NCBI GenBank assembly: GCA_028285025.1
Contig: JANQQH010000192.1
Coordinates: forward strand, 1-7,532
Reading direction: 5' to 3'
Source: Hyphomicrobiaceae bacterium
GTDB taxonomy: Bacteria; Pseudomonadota; Alphaproteobacteria; Rhizobiales; HXMU1428-3
DNA: 7,532 bases
In this document: piece by piece, positions 1-6,558 of the stretch
How positions within the stretch are numbered: the first letter of the stretch is position 1
How the letters are laid out: the number at the start of each line of letters is the position of its first letter
Program-made: the position numbers and the translations under genes
The notes under the pieces: generated by a model
Databases searched by the model: none
Told to the model about the DNA's origin: nothing
Seen by the model: the letters and a program-made list of their open reading frames with translations, nothing else

Positions 1-298
1 GCACCAAACAAGAAACAGTATTAACCACCACAAGCATAACAGCACTCAAGGTATCAATGCGCAAGCTCCAGCCCACATCCAAGCTGCCAGACTTGATCCA
101 GGGCAGCACCTCCACCTGCAAGACTTGTTTGGCTTGCCCAAAGCCAACATCAATGAACACAGCCCAAGAAAGAATAGCTGCAACGACCATAAAGGCACAG
201 GTGATATATTCACTCATCTTAGCGCCAATTAAACGGCCCAAGAACCCAGCAATAAGAGCGCCAATGAGAGGAAGAAAGACAATAGCCTGATATATCAT
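1..298 (-). CDS. nuoL: NADH-quinone oxidoreductase subunit L (ND5-type proton pump subunit), N-terminal part; 3' end outside window
   Basis: Only the first 99 codons are in the window; the gene runs off the left edge. The complete protein is the distal antiporter-like proton-pumping subunit of complex I, usually over 600 residues with a long lateral helix. The visible part reads MIYQAIVFLPLIGALIAGFL at the N-terminus (first transmembrane helix, about 3-23), a second hydrophobic segment at about 33-52, the periplasmic-side loop (about 53-80) and the conserved LRIDTLSAVMLVVVNTVS (79-96) that opens the third helix. The ATG at 298 lies 6 bases after the nuoK TAA, with an AAGG motif 10 bases upstream inside the nuoK end. 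No stop or frameshift occurs in the visible part, and position after nuoK fits the standard gene order. Confidence 0.95.
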   Translation of the reverse strand, partial: MIYQAIVFLPLIGALIAGFLGRLIGAKMSEYITCAFMVVAAILSWAVFIDVGFGQAKQVLQVEVLPWIKSGSLDVGWSLRIDTLSAVMLVVVNTVSCLV

Positions 299-304
299 CG
301 CGAA

Positions 305-613
305 TTAGCCTTTCATCATGTTAATATCTTCAACCGCAATAGAACCACGGTTACGGAAATAGGTAACAATAATGGCCAGTCCGATAGCCGCTTCACCAGC
401 GGCAACCGTTAGGATCATCAAAGCAAATATTTGCCCCTCTAAATTGCCCAAAAAGGCAGAAAAAGCGACCAGGTTGATATTGACAGCCAGCAACATAAGT
501 TCAATCGACATCAAAATAACGATGACATTTTTCCGATTAAGAAAAATGCCTACCACCCCCAGGGTAAATAATATCGCGGCAACTGAAAGATAATGAGACA
601 ATCCAATTTCCAT
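305..613 (-). CDS. nuoK: NADH-quinone oxidoreductase subunit K (ND4L-type membrane subunit)
   Basis: This small antiporter-like membrane subunit lies between NuoJ and NuoN. From the ATG at 613 it has 102 residues and three transmembrane helices, the family norm. It starts MEIGLSHYL, the N-terminus I know from alphaproteobacterial NuoK. The two key membrane glutamates are present: Glu38 in [11 protein letters not shown] and Glu74 in [12 protein letters not shown], equivalent to E. coli NuoK Glu36 and Glu72, which are needed for coupled proton transfer. The tail [17 protein letters not shown] is also typical. An in-frame ATG at 625 would add METG and has its own AAGGG site 10 bases upstream. 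The ATG at 613 has GGAG 6 bases upstream and fits the family better. The TAA stop is 6 bases before the nuoL ATG. Confidence 0.97.
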   Translation of the reverse strand: MEIGLSHYLSVAAILFTLGVVGIFLNRKNVIVILMSIELMLLAVNINLVAFSAFLGNLEGQIFALMILTVAAGEAAIGLAIIVTYFRNRGSIAVEDINMMKG

Positions 614-653
614 GCCGGTCTCCATAATGGGTTATCCCTTTATTCGTCTTATA

Positions 654-673
654 GGCTCGCACTTATGCGCGCC
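654..673. repeat. Imperfect inverted repeat (hairpin) in the nuoJ-nuoK spacer
   Basis: On the minus strand this is GGCGCGCA, loop TAAG, TGCGAGCC: an 8-bp stem with one G/A mismatch and a 4-base loop. It is the only clear secondary-structure element in the 87-base gap between nuoJ and nuoK (614-700). No T-run follows on the minus strand (the next bases are TATAAGACG), so it does not look like an intrinsic terminator. A role in mRNA processing or stability is possible but unproven. The rest of the gap is AT-rich and otherwise featureless apart from the nuoK ribosome binding region. Confidence 0.55.
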
Positions 674-700
674 CTTAATTGATTTAGCTTGTATGTCAAA

Positions 701-1309
701 CTAAATCCCTCGTCCTGTTTCTACCTTGCGAACTTCAATGGCTTGTTCAGGCTTGCGCCCAACTTGTGTTGCAATATCTTGCCGCCTAATCCCCTCACGC
801 TGACGCAACGTTAAAACAATGGCACCCACCATCGCTACCAACAAAAGAATACCTGCGGCCTCTAGATAAAACACATAATCTGTATATAAAACGCGCCCAA
901 AATTTTCGGTGTTGGTAATGTTGGGATCAAGGCTGGCTTGTCTTTCTAACTTTGAAAGCGATGGATTTAAAATCCAAGCACCGGCCACCATGATCATTTC
1001 TGCCAACAAAATACCGCCCACCAGCAGCCCAACCGGCAAATAGCTTAAAAAGCCAGATTTTAACTCTGCAAAATCAACATCCAGCATCATCACAACAAAC
1101 AGGAACAGAACCGCCACAGCCCCGACATAAACAATCAACAATGTCAGCGCTAAAAACTCTGCACCCAGCAACAAAAACAGACCAGCTGCATTAAAGAAGG
1201 CCATGATTAAAAACAAAACAGCATGGACAGGGTTTTTCGCCGCAATCACCATAAACCCGGCAAGAACAGCAAGGCCAGCAAACAGATAAAAGAACAGTGC
1301 GGTTAGCAT
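701..1309 (-). CDS. nuoJ: NADH-quinone oxidoreductase subunit J (ND6-type membrane subunit)
   Basis: This membrane subunit lies between NuoH and NuoK and is thought to relay conformational or proton coupling from the quinone site to the pumps. It has 202 residues with five hydrophobic segments, at about 3-23, 28-48, 52-75, 90-112 and 146-168. The third holds the conserved GAEFLALTLLIVYVGAVAVL stretch (49-68), a region known in this family for a pi-bulge. A soluble loop (about 113-145) separates helices 4 and 5, and a basic, polar tail (RQREGIRRQDIATQVGRKP, 169-187) follows. Both are typical of the alphaproteobacterial form as I recall it. An AGAGG Shine-Dalgarno lies 9 bases before the ATG. 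The gene ends with TAG, followed by the largest gap in the window before nuoK. Confidence 0.98.
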   Translation of the reverse strand: MLTALFFYLFAGLAVLAGFMVIAAKNPVHAVLFLIMAFFNAAGLFLLLGAEFLALTLLIVYVGAVAVLFLFVVMMLDVDFAELKSGFLSYLPVGLLVGGILLAEMIMVAGAWILNPSLSKLERQASLDPNITNTENFGRVLYTDYVFYLEAAGILLLVAMVGAIVLTLRQREGIRRQDIATQVGRKPEQAIEVRKVETGRGI

Positions 1310-1330
1310 CTTTTGTGCCCTCTTTAAACA

Positions 1331-1813
1331 TTATCTATATTTTGCATCTTGTACGATGCTATCTGCAATTTCTCGCTCCCACCGGTCCCCATTGGCAAGC
1401 AAGCGATCTTTATCATAATAAAGTTCTTCGCGCGTCTCAGTTGCAAATTCAAAATTGGGCCCCTCCACAATCGCCTCAACCGGGCAGGCCTCTTGGCAAA
1501 AGCCACAATAAATACATTTGACCATATCAATATCATACCGTGTGGTACGCCGCGTCCCATCATTACGCCGCGGGCCCGCTTCAATGGTGATGGCGCCTGC
1601 CGGGCAAATCGCCTCGCACAATTTACAAGCAATACAGCGCTCTTGCCCGTTTGGATAGCGGCGCAAAGCATGCTCGCCCCGAAAGCGCGGGCTAATCGGC
1701 CCTTTTTCAAACGGATAATTGATTGTCGCTTTAGGGCGAAAATAATATTTCATCGCCAACACAAAGGCGCAGACAAATTCCCATAAAAACAGCGATTTAA
1801 TAAATTGGATCAT
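1331..1813 (-). CDS. nuoI: NADH-quinone oxidoreductase subunit I (TYKY-type, two [4Fe-4S] clusters)
   Basis: This 8Fe ferredoxin-like subunit carries clusters N6a and N6b, which pass electrons from NuoG towards terminal cluster N2 in NuoB. From the ATG at 1813 it has 160 residues, matching alphaproteobacterial NuoI (about 160-163). An amphipathic/hydrophobic N-terminal segment (about 1-25) anchors it at the membrane, followed by [20 protein letters not shown] (32-51). The two cluster motifs are [12 protein letters not shown] (Cys60, 63, 66, 70) and [12 protein letters not shown] (Cys100, 103, 106, 110). In each, the fourth cysteine serves the other cluster, as usual for this fold. The highly conserved stretch [18 protein letters not shown] (118-135) follows. 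The start at 1813 is preferred over 1831 because of Shine-Dalgarno spacing and family length. TAA ends the gene 21 bases before nuoJ. Confidence 0.98.
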   Translation of the reverse strand: MIQFIKSLFLWEFVCAFVLAMKYYFRPKATINYPFEKGPISPRFRGEHALRRYPNGQERCIACKLCEAICPAGAITIEAGPRRNDGTRRTTRYDIDMVKCIYCGFCQEACPVEAIVEGPNFEFATETREELYYDKDRLLANGDRWEREIADSIVQDAKYR

Positions 1814-1817
1814 GTTC

Positions 1818-2072
1818 TCATCCTCCCGCACTCTCTACGAAGGATCCAAAAACAAAAGGCCCAGCAAAATAGCCAATGATTGGAAACAAAATCAGCGAGC
1901 CAATCGCGGCAAGTTTAAAAAAACCAACCACTTGCTTTGTCTCTTGCGGGCTGGCCTCATGATCGGGCGCTTTTTCAAGCATTTTGCGGCCAATAAAGGT
2001 CAGCACAATATAATCTATCAGACCAATAATGGCACCCACTGCCAAACCCATCATTGAAGGTGTCATTTCCAT
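1818..2072 (-). CDS. Unrecognised small two-helix membrane protein between nuoH and nuoI
   Basis: I do not recognise this protein. From the ATG at 2072 it has 84 residues (85 if the GTG at 2075 is used). Two hydrophobic segments, about 7-28 (with [16 protein letters not shown]) and 48-77 (with [17 protein letters not shown]), flank a charged loop (about 29-47) holding Arg29, Lys30, Lys34 and Lys46. Under the positive-inside rule the loop would be cytoplasmic and both ends periplasmic. No cleavable signal peptide is evident. Asp20 sits within the first helix. Reality is supported by a good Shine-Dalgarno in the nuoH end, start placement 1-4 bases after the nuoH stop, and an end only 4 bases before nuoI whose last codons carry the nuoI Shine-Dalgarno. 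Position suggests a small accessory or assembly protein of complex I, but that is inference from context only. An annotator may extend it to 2126, which would overlap nuoH by 50 bases. Confidence 0.78.
   Translation of the reverse strand: MEMTPSMMGLAVGAIIGLIDYIVLTFIGRKMLEKAPDHEASPQETKQVVGFFKLAAIGSLILFPIIGYFAGPFVFGSFVESAGG
1822..1827 (-). promoter_or_regulatory. Shine-Dalgarno sequence that decides the nuoI start
   Basis: The minus strand reads GGGAGG, 8 bases before the ATG at 1813. The alternative in-frame ATG at 1831 lies upstream of this site, and its six extra residues (MREDEN) are not like NuoI N-termini I know. The site is made from the terminal Ala-Gly-Gly codons of the small membrane protein gene. 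Confidence 0.8.
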
Positions 2073-2076
2073 CACT

Positions 2077-3117
2077 CTAAACACCTCCCAATTTGGTAAA
2101 ATGAAGCACACTGGCCACAGCAACAACCATAAACAGCGACAAAGGCAAGAACACCTTCCAGCCCAGCCGCATCAATTGGTCATAGCGATAGCGTGGCACA
2201 ATGGCTTTAACCATGGCGAACATGAAAAACACCATAAAGGTTTTCAATAAAAACCAAATAAAGCCAGGGATCCAATTGAGCGGCGCCACATCAAACGGGG
2301 GCAACCAACCACCAAGGAACAAAATGGTCGTCATCGCGCACATCAGCATAATCGCTACATATTCACCCAGCATAAACAACATGTAGGGCGTAGAAGAATA
2401 TTCAACCATAAAGCCAGCCACCAGCTCAGATTCAGCCTCAGGCAAATCAAACGGGGGCCGGTTGGTCTCAGCCAAAGCAGAGATAAAGAATACAATGAAC
2501 ATCGGGAACAAAGGCAGCCAATGCCAATTAAACAGGCCATACTCCCCCTTTTGCGCCATGACAATGTCCGTCAGGTTCAAAGACCCAACAAGCAACAAAA
2601 CGGTAACAATAACAAAACCAATGGAAACCTCATAAGACACCATTTGTGCAGCAGAGCGCAAAGCCCCCAAAAACGGATATTTAGAGTTGGACGCCCAGCC
2701 CCCCATGATAACCCCGTAAACTTCCAGTGATGACATGGCCAAAATATATAAAATGCCAACATTGATATCAGCCACAGCCCAGCCCTCATCTATAGGGATG
2801 ACCGCCCAAGCAGCAAGGGCCAGAACCGTTGTCACAATCGGGGCCAGCAAGAAGACAAACTTGTCAGATTTAGAAGGGATAATCGGCTCTTTAAACACAA
2901 ATTTGAGCATGTCAGCAAAGCTTTGCAACAGCCCAAACGCACCCACAACATTGGGCCCTTTGCGCAATTGCACCGCCGCCCAAATTTTACGGTCAGCGTA
3001 AAGGATATAGGCAATCACCAACAACAACCCAACCATTAAGGCAATCGAGTGCAAGGCGATCCAAAAGAAAGGCCAGCCATAATTTGTCATAAACTCGCTA
3101 AAGTTTGCAGCCATCAT
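2077..3117 (-). CDS. nuoH: NADH-quinone oxidoreductase subunit H (ND1-type membrane subunit)
   Basis: This membrane subunit joins the peripheral arm to the proton-pumping arm and forms much of the ubiquinone-access tunnel. It has 346 residues and about eight hydrophobic segments, the family norm. Landmarks are the first-loop motif [18 protein letters not shown] (42-59), the following [19 protein letters not shown] (63-81), and the acidic quinone-site loop [20 protein letters not shown] (216-235) with its conserved charges. Residue 42 is Asp where E. coli and mitochondrial ND1 have Glu; I recall Asp as usual in alphaproteobacteria. The ATG overlaps the nuoG stop (ATGA). A second ATG follows at once, and the only Shine-Dalgarno is a weak AGG 6 bases upstream, so coupling to nuoG is likely. 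The TAG stop lies 1-4 bases before the next start. Confidence 0.99.
   Translation of the reverse strand: MMAANFSEFMTNYGWPFFWIALHSIALMVGLLLVIAYILYADRKIWAAVQLRKGPNVVGAFGLLQSFADMLKFVFKEPIIPSKSDKFVFLLAPIVTTVLALAAWAVIPIDEGWAVADINVGILYILAMSSLEVYGVIMGGWASNSKYPFLGALRSAAQMVSYEVSIGFVIVTVLLLVGSLNLTDIVMAQKGEYGLFNWHWLPLFPMFIVFFISALAETNRPPFDLPEAESELVAGFMVEYSSTPYMLFMLGEYVAIMLMCAMTTILFLGGWLPPFDVAPLNWIPGFIWFLLKTFMVFFMFAMVKAIVPRYRYDQLMRLGWKVFLPLSLFMVVAVASVLHFTKLGGV
2084..2089 (-). promoter_or_regulatory. Shine-Dalgarno sequence for the small membrane protein gene, inside the nuoH end
   Basis: The minus strand reads GGGAGG within the final codons of nuoH (Leu-Gly-Gly-Val). It lies 8 bases before a GTG at 2075 and 11 bases before the ATG at 2072, and too far (17) from the ATG at 2066. 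It supports a real gene starting just after the nuoH stop, and argues against the in-frame ATG at 2126, which lies inside nuoH. Confidence 0.7.
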
Positions 3118-5216
3118 TTTGTGCCTGTTGCCTGTTCTTGTTGTGCGTATTTTATCGCACTCATTTCATTCATCACTTTTGAAGCCCGCGCAATCGGATT
3201 GGTGAGATAAAAGTTCTCAACACAAGGGGATAACGCAGCGTTAGAAAGACCCGTTATGTCTTGATCAGCTAAAGCGATAATTTCATTAAAATCAGCCCGT
3301 TCAATCTGGTTGATTTTGGCCAGCATCGGAGAAGACGTATACATTTGCGCGCGCAATTCATTCAAGTTTGAAAACCCAAATGGTTTCCCCATCGCCCCAG
3401 AAAGAGCTCGCAAAATCGCCCAGTCTTCTTTGGCTTGATGGGGCGGGAAGATCGCGCGATTGGTCTGCTGCACCCGCCCTTCCAAATTGACATAGGTGCC
3501 GCTTTTCTCCGTATAAGCGCACCCTGGCAAAATCACATCAGCTCGCACAGCCCCTTTGTCACCATGGCTGCCTTGATAAACAACAAACGCATTGCCAAGG
3601 GCACTGGTGTCAATCTCATCAGCCCCAAGCAAATAAATAAAATCCATCTGATCAAGTTTGGCCTGATTGAGAATTTCGTTGGTGCCAATCCCAGTCTCGG
3701 TTGGCAAAAAGCCCAACTCCAAGCCCGCAACGCGGCTGGCAGCACTATGCAAAACATTAAAGCCATTCCAGTCTTCACGTAAGGCATTATAATGGCGGGC
3801 CAATCGGGCAGCCATAATCAGGTTGGTCATTCCCTCCGCCCCTTGCAAAGCAGATTTGCCAATAATGATCATTGGGTTTTTGGCTTGGTTTAAAACTCTA
3901 GCAAAAGCCACATTGCCTTGCTCTAACTGGTTGAGACTTTCAGCACTAGCGCCAATGTAATGGGTGTCATACGTCAAATCTTCTTGAGCACCAATAACAC
4001 CCACTTGCAGTTGCCCCAACGCCCAACGCCCTCGAATGCGCGCATTAAGCACCGGCGCCTCAAGCCGTGGATTCGCCCCGATAAGCAAAATAGCATCAGC
4101 CTGGTCAATACCTTCAATCGTTGAGTTAAACAGGACCGAAGCGCGCCCATATTGCGGATCTAAAATTGTACCATCTTGGCGGCAATCAAGATTTTTCCAC
4201 TCCAAACGCTCAGCTAATAATTTAAGCGCAAAAATCTCTTCAGCACTGGCCAAGTCGCCAACCAACATTGCCGCCTTGCGTGGCACAATTGACGTCATCG
4301 TGCTGGAAACCAAATTAAGAGCCTCTTGCCAACTGGCTTCACGCAATGCCTCATCTTCGCGAATATAGGGCCGATCAAGACGCTTGGACCTCAAACCATC
4401 CCAAATAAAACGGCTTTTATCTGAAAGCCACTCTTCATTTACCGCATCATTATAGCGCGGCATAATGCGCATCACTTCACCAGAGCGGCTATCCACTCTG
4501 ATGTTAGAGCCTAGCGCATCCATCACATCAATGCTCTCAGTCTTGGTTAACTCCCATGGACGAGCCGTAAAAGCAAACGGCTTAGAGGTCAGAGCCCCAA
4601 CCGGACACAAATCAATCACATTTCCAGACAGCTCACAGGTGATACCGCGCTCTAAATAAGTGGTGATCTCAGCGTCTTCCCCGCGTCCAATGAGACCAAG
4701 CTCTTCCACACCAGCAATCTCTGTCATAAACCGCACACAACGGGTGCAGTGAATGCAACGGGTCATTTCCGTCTTAATCAACGGGCCAATGTTCTTATCT
4801 TCAACAGCCCGTTTGTTTTCATGATAGCGCCCGGTGTCAACACCATAAGCCATCGCCTGGTCTTGCAAATCACATTCCCCGCCCTGGTCGCAAATCGGGC
4901 AATCAAGCGGATGATTGATAAGTAAAAATTCCATCACCCCTTCGCGCGCGTTTTTAACTGGCTCTGTCACAGTTAAAATCTCAGGCGGTTCGCCTTCTGG
5001 GCCAGGGCGCAAATCGTTTACATTCATAGCACAAGAGGCAATCGGCTTGGGCATGCCTTTAACCTCAACCAAACACATGCGGCAATTGCCAGCAATGGAC
5101 AATCTTTCATGATAACAAAAACGAGGGATTTCATAGCCTGCCATTTCGCACGCTTGCAGCACAGTGGTGCCGTCATCTACCTCTATTTCTGTGCCATTTA
5201 TGTTAAGATTTGGCAT
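3114..5216 (-). CDS. nuoG: NADH-quinone oxidoreductase subunit G (75 kDa-type, iron-sulfur)
   Basis: This large peripheral subunit conducts electrons from N3 in NuoF towards NuoI. It has 700 residues, close to alphaproteobacterial relatives. An N-terminal ferredoxin-like domain carries the N1b [2Fe-2S] ligands Cys34, Cys45, Cys48 and Cys62. Next comes the N5 motif with its unusual histidine ligand (His102, Cys106, Cys109, Cys115; [14 protein letters not shown]). N4 is ligated by Cys154, Cys157, Cys160 (CIHCTRC) and Cys204 (DLCPVGAL). From about residue 215 the protein is a molybdopterin-oxidoreductase-like domain, which in complex I is structural and lacks the cofactor. The region just after residue 204 shows no cysteine cluster, so the extra N7 cluster of E. 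coli-type NuoG appears absent, as I recall for alphaproteobacterial and mitochondrial forms. An AAAAGG Shine-Dalgarno lies 8 bases before the ATG. The TGA stop overlaps the nuoH start as ATGA. Confidence 0.99.
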   Translation of the reverse strand: MPNLNINGTEIEVDDGTTVLQACEMAGYEIPRFCYHERLSIAGNCRMCLVEVKGMPKPIASCAMNVNDLRPGPEGEPPEILTVTEPVKNAREGVMEFLLINHPLDCPICDQGGECDLQDQAMAYGVDTGRYHENKRAVEDKNIGPLIKTEMTRCIHCTRCVRFMTEIAGVEELGLIGRGEDAEITTYLERGITCELSGNVIDLCPVGALTSKPFAFTARPWELTKTESIDVMDALGSNIRVDSRSGEVMRIMPRYNDAVNEEWLSDKSRFIWDGLRSKRLDRPYIREDEALREASWQEALNLVSSTMTSIVPRKAAMLVGDLASAEEIFALKLLAERLEWKNLDCRQDGTILDPQYGRASVLFNSTIEGIDQADAILLIGANPRLEAPVLNARIRGRWALGQLQVGVIGAQEDLTYDTHYIGASAESLNQLEQGNVAFARVLNQAKNPMIIIGKSALQGAEGMTNLIMAARLARHYNALREDWNGFNVLHSAASRVAGLELGFLPTETGIGTNEILNQAKLDQMDFIYLLGADEIDTSALGNAFVVYQGSHGDKGAVRADVILPGCAYTEKSGTYVNLEGRVQQTNRAIFPPHQAKEDWAILRALSGAMGKPFGFSNLNELRAQMYTSSPMLAKINQIERADFNEIIALADQDITGLSNAALSPCVENFYLTNPIARASKVMNEMSAIKYAQQEQATGTK

Positions 5217-5247
5217 TTAAATCGCCTTTTCTGCGCTTTTCTTTTAC

Positions 5248-6558
5248 CTATTCAGCCGCTTGATAATCCCGCACAGCTCCATGCCTGTCAGATTGGGCTG
5301 TGTATTGGTCTATCCTTTGTTCAATCACAGGACGGAAGTGACGAATAAGCCCCTGCACAGGCCAGGCCGCCGCATCTCCCAGGGCACAAATTGTATGTCC
5401 TTCCACCTGCTTTGAAACTTCAAACAGCATATCAATTTCTTTTTTCGTTGCACGGCCCTTGACCATGCGCTCAAGCACACGCCACATCCATCCCGTACCT
5501 TCCCGGCACGGCGTGCATTGGCCGCAACTCTCATGTTTATAAAAATAAGCTAAACGGGCAATGGCCGCGATCATATCGGTGGACTTGTCCATCACAATCA
5601 CAGCCGCCGTACCAAGGCCTGATTGCAAACCAGACAAACAATCAAAGTCCATAGTCGCCTCAAGCATCTGATCTGCTGGCACGCAAGGCACAGAAGAACC
5701 ACCAGGGATAACTGCCAAAAGATTATCCCAACCTGCGCGCACGCCACCACAATGTTTATCAATCAGCTCTTTAAAAGGAATTGCCATTTCTTCTTCTACA
5801 GTACACGGCGTGTTCACATGACCTGAAATGCAAAACAGCTTCGTGCCCGTATTATTTGGTTTACCAAGCCCGCCAAACCAATCACTACCTCGACGCAAAA
5901 TAGTGGGCACAACAGCAATAGATTCAACATTGTTTACCGTTGTTGGCGCACCATACAACCCAACATTAGCAGGAAATGGCGGCTTTAAGCGTGGTTGTCC
6001 CTTTTTACCCTCAAGGCTTTCAATAAGTGCCGTTTCTTCACCGCAAATGTAAGCACCCGCCCCATGGTGAACATAACAATCAAAATCCCACCCATGGATG
6101 TTATCTTTGCCAATCAGCCTTGCCTCATAAGCCTCATCAATGGCCCGTTGCAAAGCTTCACGCTCACGAATAAATTCGCCGCGCACATAAATGTAGCAGG
6201 TGTGAGCCCCCATTGCGAAAGAGGCAAACAAGGCCCCTTCCACCAAATGATGTGGATCGTTTCTTAAAATATCACGGTCTTTACAAGTGCCCGGTTCTGA
6301 TTCATCGGCATTGATAATCAAATAATGCGGACGCCCATCAGAGCCCTTTGGCATGAACGACCATTTTAATCCGGTTGGAAAACCCGCGCCCCCGCGCCCC
6401 CGCAGGCCAGAGGCTTTCACCTCATCAATGATCCAGTCTCGCCCTTGATCAATAAAATATTTTGTGCTGTCCCAACTGCCGCGTTTTTTGGCCCCGGCTA
6501 ATCCTACATCTTGCAGGCCATATAGGTTGGTAAAGATGCGATCTTTATCTTGCAACAT
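5248..6558 (-). CDS. nuoF: NADH-quinone oxidoreductase subunit F (NADH- and FMN-binding, 51 kDa-type)
   Basis: This catalytic subunit is where NADH binds and reduces FMN; electrons then pass to [4Fe-4S] cluster N3. It is peripheral, on the cytoplasmic side of complex I. The product has 436 residues, normal for the family. The glycine-rich nucleotide loop [10 protein letters not shown] lies at 54-63, [13 protein letters not shown] at 83-95, and the second glycine-rich FMN-region motif [19 protein letters not shown] at 166-184. The N3 ligands are Cys345, Cys348 and Cys351 ([10 protein letters not shown]) plus Cys391 (HTICALGD). The ATG follows the nuoE TGA with no gap and has a strong Shine-Dalgarno sequence inside the nuoE end, so translation of the two is probably coupled. 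The gene ends with TAG, 31 bases before nuoG. Nothing in it is truncated or odd. Confidence 0.99.
   Translation of the reverse strand: MLQDKDRIFTNLYGLQDVGLAGAKKRGSWDSTKYFIDQGRDWIIDEVKASGLRGRGGAGFPTGLKWSFMPKGSDGRPHYLIINADESEPGTCKDRDILRNDPHHLVEGALFASFAMGAHTCYIYVRGEFIREREALQRAIDEAYEARLIGKDNIHGWDFDCYVHHGAGAYICGEETALIESLEGKKGQPRLKPPFPANVGLYGAPTTVNNVESIAVVPTILRRGSDWFGGLGKPNNTGTKLFCISGHVNTPCTVEEEMAIPFKELIDKHCGGVRAGWDNLLAVIPGGSSVPCVPADQMLEATMDFDCLSGLQSGLGTAAVIVMDKSTDMIAAIARLAYFYKHESCGQCTPCREGTGWMWRVLERMVKGRATKKEIDMLFEVSKQVEGHTICALGDAAAWPVQGLIRHFRPVIEQRIDQYTAQSDRHGAVRDYQAAE

Noticed and set aside
654..673. Intrinsic terminator between nuoJ and nuoK
   Set aside because: The hairpin lacks a following T-run on the transcribed strand, and essential subunits of the same complex lie downstream.
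1349..1786. 145-codon plus-strand open frame opposite nuoI
   Set aside because: It is the reverse complement of the conserved ferredoxin motifs, has no convincing ribosome site or family resemblance, and is best explained as a shadow of nuoI.
1814..1831. Upstream in-frame ATG at 1831 as the nuoI start
   Set aside because: It would lie within the end of the small membrane protein gene and adds MREDEN, which is unlike NuoI N-termini. The GGGAGG site sits downstream of it and is correctly spaced for 1813.
2073..2126. ATG at 2126 as the start of the small membrane protein
   Set aside because: It lies 50 bases inside nuoH. The extra residues are just nuoH DNA read in another frame, and a better ribosome site exists for starts at 2075/2072.
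2989..2997. Asp42 in NuoH (DRKIWAAVQ) in place of the Glu of E. coli/mitochondrial ND1, as a functional anomaly
   Set aside because: The substitution is conservative and, as I recall, usual in alphaproteobacterial NuoH, so it is a lineage trait rather than a defect.
3435..4368. Plus-strand open frames of 110-115 codons opposite nuoG
   Set aside because: Composition is low-information, they contain no known motifs, and they lie inside the molybdopterin-like domain of nuoG, whose own frame is intact.
5217..5247. Internal promoter in the AT-rich nuoF-nuoG gap
   Set aside because: The gap is only 31 bases, purine-rich, with no paired -35/-10 elements I could defend. It is adequately explained as a spacer with the AAAAGG ribosome site of nuoG.
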